Shown here: positions 56,194-64,000 of the stretch, piece after piece
How positions within the stretch are numbered: the stretch's first letter is position 1
Layout: each line of letters starts with the position of its first letter
Assembly: GCA_021292165.1 (NCBI GenBank)
Contig: CM037878.1
Coordinates: forward strand, 6,388,804-6,452,803
Length of the DNA stretch: 64,000 nucleotides
Source: Shinisaurus crocodilurus
Lineage: Eukaryota; Chordata; Lepidosauria; Squamata; Shinisauridae
Direction: 5' to 3'
Translations under genes and position numbers: made by a program
Notes under the pieces: generated by a model
Told to the model about the DNA's origin: nothing
Database searches by the model: none
Seen by the model: only the letters and a program-made list of their open reading frames with translations

Positions 56194-56813
56194 TGTGGTA
56201 AAATATAATTTCAGTATATGATTTCTACGGTATATAATCACATGACTTGCAACAAATATTTCCTATGCTTTTACTTGTATGAAATCCTATGCTACTCTGT
56301 ATGTAGAAAGTTCTATCTTACATAATGAAATGTAACACAATGTAACACTATGATTCTAATACAAATGGCCTCTAAGGGGCCTCTTGATTTCTTGTGACCT
56401 GTTGAAGTAAACCTGTGTCTAACAGTTAATTGGTATTGAGATAAGGAGAAGTTACTTCAAAGATGCCTTTCACTCCCTAAAAACTCCTCAGTACACACAT
56501 GTCAATTAATTGTTATTTACTGCTTGAAAGAGAAACCAGATATTGTAAAAACATCATTATGTCACAGTAAAAAGAAACAATGAGCTCACCTTATAGAATT
56601 TGTTAACACGCATGCGCAAGAGTAAGATGCTTGTAGAAAAAGTATAAGAATGCTTGTATTTCTAATGGTGGATTTGTCTCACTCTGCTTTGGAGTGGAGC
56701 CATACAGCGCTGTATTTGAATAAAGGAATTCTTTTTACCCGCTCTGGTTGATTTATTGGGCCATAAGTCAGCTGGAAAACGAACCAAGGAAGTGGCTTAA
56801 CTTCCTTACCACA
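56194..56813 (+). mobile_element. Probable solo LTR, 620 bp
   Basis: It begins TGTGGTAA and ends TTACCACA (perfect 8-bp inverted ends with TG...CA). A 4-bp direct repeat ACCC flanks both sides (56190-56193 and 56814-56817). Inside are a TATA-like TATAAG (about 56643) and a poly-A signal AATAAA (56719-56724), in the order expected of U3-R-U5 on the plus strand. A 4-bp duplication is usual for gammaretrovirus-type ERVs. No internal viral genes adjoin it. Confidence 0.75.
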
Positions 56814-56817
56814 ACCC

Positions 56818-57195
56818 TCTTGGTTTCTGAACTAGTGGAGAGCAGGTTACTCCAGTCCAGAGTCAATGGATATGGCCTTTGGCCCGTACAGAGCGGCATT
56901 GTGGAGGAGAGTCCTACGTTCCAGTGGAGCGGGACGGCGTCTAGGCTTGGGAAGCAGCCCTTGTTATGAAAACACAGGGGGCTACAAACGTTATCGATGA
57001 AACGCTGGAGGTGGGCATGTTTGCTTTCTCAAACCTCAGAGCCCTCTTCAGGCACAGAAAGGCGCAGCAGGTTAAAGCGTGATGGGTGGGCATCATGAAG
57101 GCCCCGGCTTAGCCAGCCTTGGTATAAATCAGAGCTGAACTGATGTTTCTCAGGATACGTTTTTTTGGAGGAGATTTCCATGAGCTTTTCTTTTC
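56818..57195. other. No gene between two LTRs
   Basis: No primer-binding site, gag/pol or polypurine tract was recognised in this 0.4-kb interval, so the two LTRs are not a pair (their sequences also differ). Confidence 0.5.
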
Positions 57196-57200
57196 CTCAC

Positions 57201-57920
57201 TGTGAAGGATTGAGGCCTACACAGGCTTGAGTTAGGTTGGAGCCTGTAGGCCCAAACATCTCCTGATGGGAGGGGGGCATTCGTGGGTTTCATTTTCCCC
57301 TCATGGAGTTAAAGTTTCCTTTCCTCCCCTCATAGAGAGAAGTCTCCTTTCCCCCCTAATAGAGTTAAGTTTCGTTTCCCCAGTTTGAGGTCACCTGATT
57401 GTAGCCTCCTGAAGTTGTGAGAGTGTATATAAAGGGGAGGCAGAAGCAGCAGCAGAGAGAAGCTGTGGGGAGGAGAGGAGCTGCAGGCACCAAGAGGCAG
57501 AGAGCAGACAGAGAAGCAGAGTCTGAATATCACTGAAGAATGCAGAACAGCCAGGGCTAGGCTGGGAAGGAATCTCTATTAAGGTTACGGGTGAAAGAGT
57601 AGCTAGGCTAAAGAGAACTGCGTTATTATTTCTTTTATTTCTCTTATACCTGCTTTTTGAAAGTATACAGCTCTATTTGTGTAATTACCTTACATTATTG
57701 TGAATCTATTATACCAAAATTTACTAAAGTAAACAGTTATTGTTAACATCAAGTTGTTTGGAATGTCTTTTGCACCACGCCTAAAGCCTAATCCCACGTT
57801 ACTGGGAAGAGAAGGTAAAAGGCAGAGAATTGGCATCCTGATACAGGAGCGGCTCTTAAAGAGGCAAAAATATCTTTAAGGAGCTGATCAAGGTGTCCTG
57901 GTACAGGTGGAACCTTGACA
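57201..57920 (+). mobile_element. Probable solo LTR, 720 bp
   Basis: It begins TGTGAAGG and ends CCTTGACA (inverted, one mismatch) with a perfect 5-bp duplication CTCAC (57196-57200 and 57921-57925). A TATA box TATATAAA lies at about 57426. The U3-like part has tandem TCCTTTCCCC...TAGAG motifs (57300-57380). The 5-bp duplication fits Ty3/gypsy or some ERVs. Confidence 0.8.
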
Positions 57921-57925
57921 CTCAC

Positions 57926-58448
57926 CCCTATAGGCAAAGAAGGCCATGCTGCAGAATTTTCTGGAATGTTCCCCTCCATATTTTATTTTATTTTTAATGG
58001 TGGCCACCATTCCCCCTCCCACCACAAGGACACTAAGCCCAGGGTATTGCAGAGGATGCAAAATGGCTGCCAGGCTGCCAACATAGCTGCTGCCGCTACT
58101 CATCCCAGGGCAGTGTCGCCTCCTGTATGTGTTCAAGGCTTTGCCTGGCACCGAAAAGATAAGAGAGGGAGCTGCAGGCAAGGCTCCCTAGGGAGAGAGT
58201 TCCACAAGAAGGCTGCCATCACCAAAAAGGCCCTCTCCTGGGGGGGGGGAGCACACAGGCTGGTTTATATGGGAGCAAGCCCCCCTTCAGGTATCCCAAG
58301 CCTCAAGCTTGGCAGGCAAAATGTCAATGTGTGGTGCTCAAATACACTTTAGAATATTTGTGGTGACCTGATGGTGTGTAATTGCCTTGGGCTGAAGAGA
58401 GGTGGGAAAGGGACAGAGCCCAGCAGCACCGGGTAGGTCAGGAGAATA
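57926..58448. other. No gene recognised
   Basis: Possibly a very old L2-like relic around 58170-58250 (GAGAGAGTTCCACAAGAAGG then CTGCCATCACCAAAAAGGCC); too degraded to be sure. Confidence 0.35.
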
Positions 58449-58702
58449 CAGTAATACCTTGGATTGCAAGTAACTTGGTTTGAGAGCGTTTTGCAAGACA
58501 AGCAAATTTTTAAATATTTTTTAATTATTTTTTTTTAACTTGATATACAAGCGACGTCTTGCAATACAAGTACTGTAGTACGGCTGAAATTAGAATTCTC
58601 TGTACACATTTTTTTGGGGGGGATTTCGTTTTGGTATAAGAGTGTTTTGGATTACAAGCACGTTTCCGGAACGAATTATGCTCTCAATCCAAGGCATGAC
58701 TG
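58449..58702. mobile_element. Tigger-like MITE, second copy
   Basis: Same ends as 24402 (CAGTAATACCTTGG and CCAAGGCATGACTG). The left flank is TA; the right flank is TG, probably a mutated TA. The interior is highly similar to the first copy, with a longer T-rich tract. Confidence 0.88.
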
Positions 58703-58933
58703 TGTAAGAATGTCAGAGGAGCCCTGATGCTGGATCAGACCAAAGGCCTCTCTAGGCCAGCATTCTGTTCCCACCGTGGCCAACCAGATGCCCCAATGGG
58801 AAGCCCACAACCCGGACAGGAGCACAATAACATCCTCCCGCTCGTGTTCCCTAGCACTGGGATTGAGGGGCAGGCCCCCTCTGATCCTGGAGGTAGCATG
58901 TAGCCATTATGACTAGTAGTAGCCACTGATAGC

Positions 58934-59725
58934 CAGGGATGTTGAAGAGTCCTTGGTCTCGAGTCACGAGTCGAGTCACGAGTCTTTGGACCCGAGTCTC
59001 AAGTCCGAGTCCGAGTCCTTGGTCCAAAATGGTGACTCACGAGTCACGAGTCCCGAGTCACTCCCAAAGCTGACTCCACGAGTCCCTATTAAAATCAATG
59101 GGGTTTCCCCCCAACAAAATAAGGCTACTTCAGATGTGTGGCTTAAATAAATTCTAGGCACAAGTGTGCCTTTTTATTTCAAAATTCTGCAACTGATTTT
59201 GGCAAGAACAGACCAGGCAGACAAACCCCAAAAAACCAGGCAGGCAGAGGAGGCAGGGAACCCCAAAGCAGGCAGGCAGAGGCCTTTGTCTTGGACAATT
59301 CAACTGCTGAACAGGTCAAGAAGAGACCAGGCAGGCAGAGGAGGCTGGGAACCCCAAACAGGCAGGCGGAGGCAGCCAAACCCAAAATGTCTGACCCTAA
59401 CCCTAACCCTAACCCCCCACAACAACACATCAATCAAAATAAATCTCAACACATCGTTGGGGCTGCGCTCCTGGTAGCTGTCCATAGTGGCCGAGCAGCG
59501 GCGCGCCTCGCTTCCATGCGCTCTTCACCGGTGATCGCGCTCCTTCTGGCACAGCCAGAAGACTCGTCAACAGCCCAGGGATGTTGACGACGAGTCCTTG
59601 GTCTCGAGTCCCGAGTCGAGTCTCGAGTCCCATTAAAAATATTGAGACTCGAGTCCGAGTCGAGTCAGAGGGGGGACTCAGTCCGACTCACAAGTCGAGT
59701 CCTCGAGTCCGAGTCCCCATCCCTG
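58934..59725. mobile_element. Non-autonomous hAT with GAGTC-rich ends and telomere-like core
   Basis: Ends CAGGGATG and CATCCCTG with perfect 8-bp duplications CTGATAGC (58926-58933 and 59726-59733). Both subterminal zones are built of many CGAGTC/GAGTCC units. A second internal CAGGGATGTTGACGACGAGT starts at 59576, just after an inverted GACTCGTCAACA. The core holds a duplicated GACCAGGCAGGCAGAGGAGG-type segment and CCCTAA repeats. No transposase. Confidence 0.92.
59395..59415. repeat. Telomere-like CCCTAA repeat (three units)
   Basis: Three perfect CCCTAA units followed by CCC, inside the hAT element at 58934-59725. It matches the vertebrate telomere repeat but is short. Confidence 0.9.
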
Positions 59726-60030
59726 CTGATAGCCTTATCCACCATGAGTTTGCCTCATCCCCTTTTAAAGCCATCCAAGTTAGCGGCCAGCCATCACCAC
59801 ACCTTGTTTTCGCGAATCCCACAGTTTAACTGTGCGCTGTGTGAAAAAGGACTTCCTTTTGTCTCGCTTGCTCGTTGTGCCTTCTGGCTGATGGCTGGGC
59901 CTGCTGGACAAGGGGTGCAGGCACGGGGTCACGGAGTGAAAAGCAGAAGCTCGAAATCCAAACTGAGAACAGGCAGCCTCCTCCCTCGACTCTCGCTCCT
60001 CGCCCTGAGATTTTGCTCCTTCCCCATCAG

Positions 60031-60213
60031 ACTATTATTATTATTATTTATTAATATTTATTTATCGCCCATCTGGCCGGCAACCAGCCACCCTGGGCGA
60101 TGTACACAGAATAAAAACAATAAAATACATTTAAAACAATATAAAAAATTTGAAATCTTAACCCACCCCATATTCCCGCCTGAACAACCAGGTTTTTAAT
60201 GAGCGGCGGACGC
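60031..60213 (-). mobile_element. L2-like LINE terminus
   Basis: The minus strand ends with TTAAAAACCTGGTTGTTCAG (LKTWLFR) and GGGAATATGGGGTGGGTTAA, then the terminus and AATAATA repeats. Confidence 0.85.
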
Positions 60214-60216
60214 TCC

Positions 60217-60720
60217 CTGGAACTCCCTGAAACTTCCATCCAAGCCCTGGAACCCAGCAACTCTGCTTGAGATCATCTGTCCCTTCCCGTCAGCTGTCCA
60301 GCTAGGGAAAGACTCCCTGGATATAGTAGCGGAGGCCTGTAGAAAAGAAAGAAATATACCCTTCTGGAATGCATTCTTTTTTCTTTTTTTGTAAAGCAGA
60401 AAAAAAAGTACCCCTGCACAGAGCTGCTTTTGTGCCTTGTCCAGCTGCTAAGAATTAGACTGTGTGGTTGCTGCCGACCCCTGCAACGTCGCTAGCGTGG
60501 GGGTCTTGCTGCCAGCGTTTTGACTACGATACTGGGATCGCAGCGGGGGGGGGGGGGGAGAGATTTCTTGGCACACTGAGCCGTGAAAGGTTTTCAAAGC
60601 ACATAGCCAGAGGGAGAAGGGATAAGCCATTGTAAGGAACCTTTCAGCTGCATTAATCCATCAACTGCTGATGGATGGAAAGATGGTCTCGACCAGCCAG
60701 ACTGTGATGCTTGTGGGCCG
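60217..60720. other. No gene; poly-G run
   Basis: A G run at about 60545-60558. No element recognised. Confidence 0.4.
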
Positions 60721-60753
<33 letters not shown>

Positions 60754-60765
60754 TGTGTGTGTGTT
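60721..60765. repeat. GT microsatellite
   Basis: About 21 GT units with one GTAT interruption. Confidence 0.95.
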
Positions 60766-61496
60766 ATGAATGGGAGCAAAGGGGAAATGATTAACTTGGA
60801 AGCTTTTAATCCACAGCAGAGTGTTTTCTATGAAGGAGGCTCGGCTTCTATTATTCAGTCATTTAAAAGCCCTGAAAATTTGGGGTTTACTTGCCGGGAG
60901 CCTTGCATTAGCAGCAGAGACGTGGTTTTGCAAGACAATGCAGGAAACTCTGATGAATTTCTGATTTATGAGATTCCTGCCCTCAAAGCTGTCCGGAAGT
61001 TATGCCATCTGATCCGTAGGGATGGGGGAGAAGTACTATATCTAATTTTGTACTTTCAAACCACTATGCAAACTGAAATTCAGTTATCCTTCGAAATGTG
61101 CGCTTCTCAGAATTTTGCAATGGGGTTCTCTAAGCAAAAAAAAAAAAATGCATACAAAAATTCACATATTCGCAAAAATAACATTTAAAAACCCATTGTA
61201 TTAGCAGAATTGCTTGCAAATATGGGTAGGTATATTAGGCAAAAATGCATACAAAAAATGATGTATTAGGAGAAATGTACACAATCATGCTTATGAATTT
61301 TCATGCAAACATTTTTTTAAAAGAAATTCTCAATGTTTGGGATGAACCGAACATAAGACTGGAGAAATTCTCCAAGTTCGAGAAGAACCAAATTTAGAAT
61401 TGGAAAAATGAGAAACTGAGAGAAACTAGTAGAAACCCTACTAGAAAGCTGATCCTTGAACTTAAATTTGTGCATCTTTGTAGGTAGCCAAAGCCA

Positions 61497-62285
61497 TTTT
61501 AAGAACACATTTCCCAAGAGCAAAGTTGCCAAGTGCTTGTCAATCATTTCAGTGCATTTACACTGGAAAGCAGAAGCAGATTTTTTTTTAAAGCTATGTA
61601 CGATCTACATGCTACAACATTTTTGTCTGCAGAAATCATGTCAATGGCAGACATACATTACTAGGAGTGCAATCCTATACATGTTTAGACAGCAAAAAAG
61701 TCCTACAACTCCCAGCATTCCCCAGTTGGCCATGCTGGAGTGAAAGGGAAGCTTTTTTATTTCAAAATGTGGGTGCAATTTAATATATCATTAAGTAAAG
61801 GCAATAAATTAGAACTTTTATCTAATATAACCCAAAGCAAAAAAAAAATCTGTTATGGTTATGGCTTATAAATTATGGATTCATTTGAGTATATTATTTC
61901 TTGTAACTTTTTATACATGTTTTCAGATTTTAGGAGTGTTTTAAACCATGAATAATGTTTTGCAATGATATTTCAGTTACAGTCCCTAAGGAAGGAAAGT
62001 CCTTTCTGAAATGCATTGGGCACAATGAAACGTTTTTTCAGGCACCTGAGAATATTTTCTCTTCTGTTTTGAAATACCGATGCCAAACATCCAGTGAATA
62101 TTTAGCAGAAACTGGAACATTTAGTGAATATCTGATGAATTTATGAAGGCAAATTTAGATAATTTGGGAGAGCAAATTTGTTTCAGCTTTAAAAAAAAAA
62201 TCTGCTTCTGCTTTCCAGTGCAAATGCACTGAAATGATTGACAAGCACTTGGCAACTTTGCTCTCGGGAAATGTGTTCTTAAAAT
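61497..62285. repeat. Long inverted repeat, 100-bp arms with 589-bp loop
   Basis: The left arm (61497-61595, starting ATTTTAAGAACACATTTCCC) and the right arm (62185-62285) are inverted with about two base differences plus A-run length. The loop (61596-62184) includes half of the palindromic MITE seen at 24197 (61668-61745). Confidence 0.9.
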
Positions 62286-63192
62286 TAATTTTATTACCAA
62301 TTAATTTCAACGAAATCCCTTTTGTTTAAACAAGGCAGACTAGCAATATTTAGGCTTTGGCTGCTTCCTCCTCACCCGTTTCCCCATCCGCAGAGCCAGC
62401 CCTGGGATAAATAGCGTCCCGAGTGAGGAACCCCCCCCCCCCCCGGACAGCTGACGCTACCTTCTATTATCATCTATAGCCCGGTATATAGTATTTGTAA
62501 TTCTGATAGCACTTGGTATTGCTGCTTCAAAGTAAAACCGTGCCCTGCTGATTTCTATCTGGAAAATTGGAAATTGAAAAAGGAACATATCTAAACCTAA
62601 CTGATGGAAGCTCTTTTTTTTTTTTTTTTTTTTTTAAATTTTAATTTTAGTTAGCACCCAAACAACCTGTAGAGCTCTGGAGGGAAATGGTGAAAGCCCA
62701 ATACTGCTTTTGTTGGCTCTAGCTCACTGCAGACAGTACACTCAGCAAACACCAAGCCGCCAAGCCCAACTTGGAGCCCCCTTCAGTGTGGCGCCGTGGG
62801 GGAGTGCCCAGCTCGTCCGCCTCTAAGCCTGGCTCTGCCCAGAGGGCCTCTCATCACACACCTCTGCCTAGGTGTCTGGCGGTTTCTGGGGGGGGTTTCT
62901 TCTCCTCCTCCTCCTCCTCCTCCTCCTCCTCCTCCTCCTCCTCCTCCTCCTCCTCCTCCTCCTCCTCCTCCTCCCCCCTCTTCCAGGACTGCAAACTCGG
63001 CCCCCGTGGCGGTGCAGCTTGGATGCCTGCCTCTGAGGAAATGAACAAGAGGCACGAGAGAGAGTCGTCGCCTGCTCTTCACTAGATGCTCTTGCAGCGG
63101 CTTTCTGCCAAGGTGGCCTTTTTTTTTTTTGCCTGAGTGTCAAGATGCGTTGCCCTTCTTAGCGAGCGTGGCAGATGAGGCCTCGTTGAGAC
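62286..63192. other. No gene; poly-T and (CTC)n tracts
   Basis: A T run at about 62613-62634 and a (CTC)n tract of about 21 units at 62904-62972. Frames of poly-Ser, poly-Pro or poly-Glu here come from the triplet repeat. Confidence 0.6.
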
Positions 63193-63648
63193 CATGGCCG
63201 GATTAAGACCATTATGGGCCTGGTGCTGAGGATTTTGTCCCCACCCACCCCCGGCCAGCCTCCCCCAACCTGGCGCCCTCCAGGTGAACTGGACTGTAGC
63301 CCCCATCACCCCCAGCCAGCATGATGGGAGTTGTAGTGCAACGCCACTGGTGGGCACCCACTTGGGGAAGGCTGACCCAGGGGAGTCCGTCGGCGCCCAG
63401 CAAGAGCTGCGCACGCTGCTGCTTCCCTGCTGGGCCGCCGCCGGCGCGCCAGTCCTGCCACCAGGCCGTGAGAACCGGGTCAGAGGCAGGCGCGCGCGCG
63501 GGCAACCACCTTACCTTACCGGAGTGGCTTTGGCTCTCCCGAGCCGGACAGACAGGGCATCTGCATCTCGCAGAGTCGGCTGTGGGCCTATTTTATGGTA
63601 GGGGCCTGGAGCTGCAGCTCCAATAGCCCCTATCTTAATCCGGCCCTG
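63193..63648. mobile_element. Non-autonomous hAT element, third family member
   Basis: Left end CATGGCCGGATTAAGACCAT (one-base change from CAGGG), right end CCCCTATCTTAATCCGGCCC then TG. It has perfect 8-bp duplications GTTGAGAC (63185-63192 and 63649-63656). The interior is GC-rich and unrelated to that at 6440, and contains a MITE at 63256-63374. Confidence 0.92.
63256..63374. mobile_element. MITE nested in a hAT element
   Basis: CAGCCTCCCCCAACCTGGCG at the left and CCCACTTGGGGAAGGCTG at the right; middle AGCCAGCATGATGGGAGTTG then TAGTGCAACG. It is the same family as 9683. Confidence 0.8.
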
Positions 63649-63656
63649 GTTGAGAC

Positions 63657-64000
63657 CTGCTTCATCTCCAACCCCTGGATGAGACTTTGAGTGCGTAATG
63701 CAACTGGGGGGGCCTGTGCTGGGATCCTTTCCTCATTCTTTCCTTCTTAGCTGCATCGCCTCCCCCTCCCCTGCCCATCGTTTCTCCTCCCCCCCACCCT
63801 CAAGAAAGCCCATTTGATGCATGGTGCATTGGGGGTAGCACTGGAAAAACTGATCAGGCTGTTTCATGTTCTCTTGAGTCCCTTCGCGTCCAGGCGCCTG
63901 ATTCCAGTTATGGTTTGGATGGAAGATGTGACCTCATGGTGTTTGTATTTGTGCTGCCTGCACACAGCCCCCTCCCCAGCTCCAGCATCACAAAGCGAAG
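63657..64000. other. No gene recognised
   Basis: No repeat or coding signature was seen at the right edge. Confidence 0.4.

Larger units (their letters stand above)
58705..59866 (-). mobile_element. CR1 LINE 3' region split by a hAT element
   Basis: The left part (58705-58933) is CR1 3' UTR (GGATCAGACCAAAGGCCTCT, GCATTCTGTTCCCACCGTGG). The right part (59726-59866) is the ORF2 C-terminus (CCTTTTAAAGCCATCCAAGT, ACTTCCTTTTGTCTC). The hAT at 58934-59725 interrupts it. Confidence 0.87.

Noticed and set aside
56194..57920. A short provirus bounded by the two LTRs
   Set aside because: The LTRs differ in sequence, length and target duplication, and the 0.4 kb between them has no viral coding or primer-binding site.
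59395..59415. Chromosome end or fusion site from CCCTAA units
   Set aside because: Only three units, and they lie inside a hAT element with intact boundaries.
62771..63143. Frames with poly-Ser, poly-Pro, poly-Glu or poly-Gly
   Set aside because: They are the six translations of one (CTC)n microsatellite.
40611..64000. An upstream neighbour gene such as CLDN1 (next to P3H2 in human)
   Set aside because: No claudin-type WGLWCC block or other exon was seen on either strand, so the neighbour must lie beyond the window.

Overview
The window looks like nuclear DNA of a squamate reptile, most likely a lizard. It has one recognisable vertebrate coding exon inside a CpG island. The rest is introns or intergenic DNA packed with squamate-type repeats: CR1 LINEs ending in ATTCTATG-type repeats, L2-like LINEs, tRNA-derived SINEs, 5S rRNA-derived SINEs, and many short hAT and Tigger-like DNA transposons. 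No bacterial operon, CRISPR array, or functional rRNA or tRNA gene was seen. The species assignment is an inference from repeat types.

The only protein-coding gene segment I can support is on the minus strand at 39210-39677. It is the first coding exon of a collagen prolyl 3-hydroxylase, best matched to P3H2 (LEPREL1). It encodes a signal peptide, the start of the TPR-like region and two CxxxC motifs, and it ends in a GT splice donor. It lies in a CpG island of about 1.5 kb (roughly 39080-40610) that must hold the promoter and 5' UTR. Transcription runs leftward, so 1-39209 is read here as intron 1 (more than 39 kb, no second exon recognised). The sequence right of about 40.6 kb is upstream intergenic DNA.

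Intron 1 side (1-39209): a MIR-like SINE (0.9 kb), CR1 (1.9-2.4 kb), L2-like LINEs (2.6, 7.5, 21.0, 21.8, 33.5 kb), a minisatellite built on a GT microsatellite (5.4-6.0 kb), hAT elements with clear TIRs and 8-bp target duplications (6.4, 19.5, 34.7 kb; a related one at 27.5 kb), a Tigger-like element (24.4 kb), several nested SINE/LINE clusters (17.1, 18.1, 26.9, 31.0, 34.2 kb) and a 1.2-kb CR1 copy (36.9-38.1 kb).

Upstream side (40.6-64 kb): a 5S-derived SINE (40.9 kb), a CpG-rich TIR-like element (44.0 kb), a hAT with 16-bp perfect TIRs (53.4-54.0 kb), two probable solo LTRs 0.4 kb apart (56.2-56.8 and 57.2-57.9 kb), a hAT with GAGTC-rich ends and telomere-like repeats inserted in a CR1 (58.9-59.7 kb), a 100-bp inverted repeat around a 589-bp loop (61.5-62.3 kb), and a third member of the 6.4/27.5-kb hAT family (63.2-63.6 kb).

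The most interesting features are the 5S rRNA-CR1 hybrid SINE family (seven copies), the hAT family whose members share both ends but carry unrelated interiors, the telomere-motif hAT, and the layered insertions that give a relative time order for the TE families.
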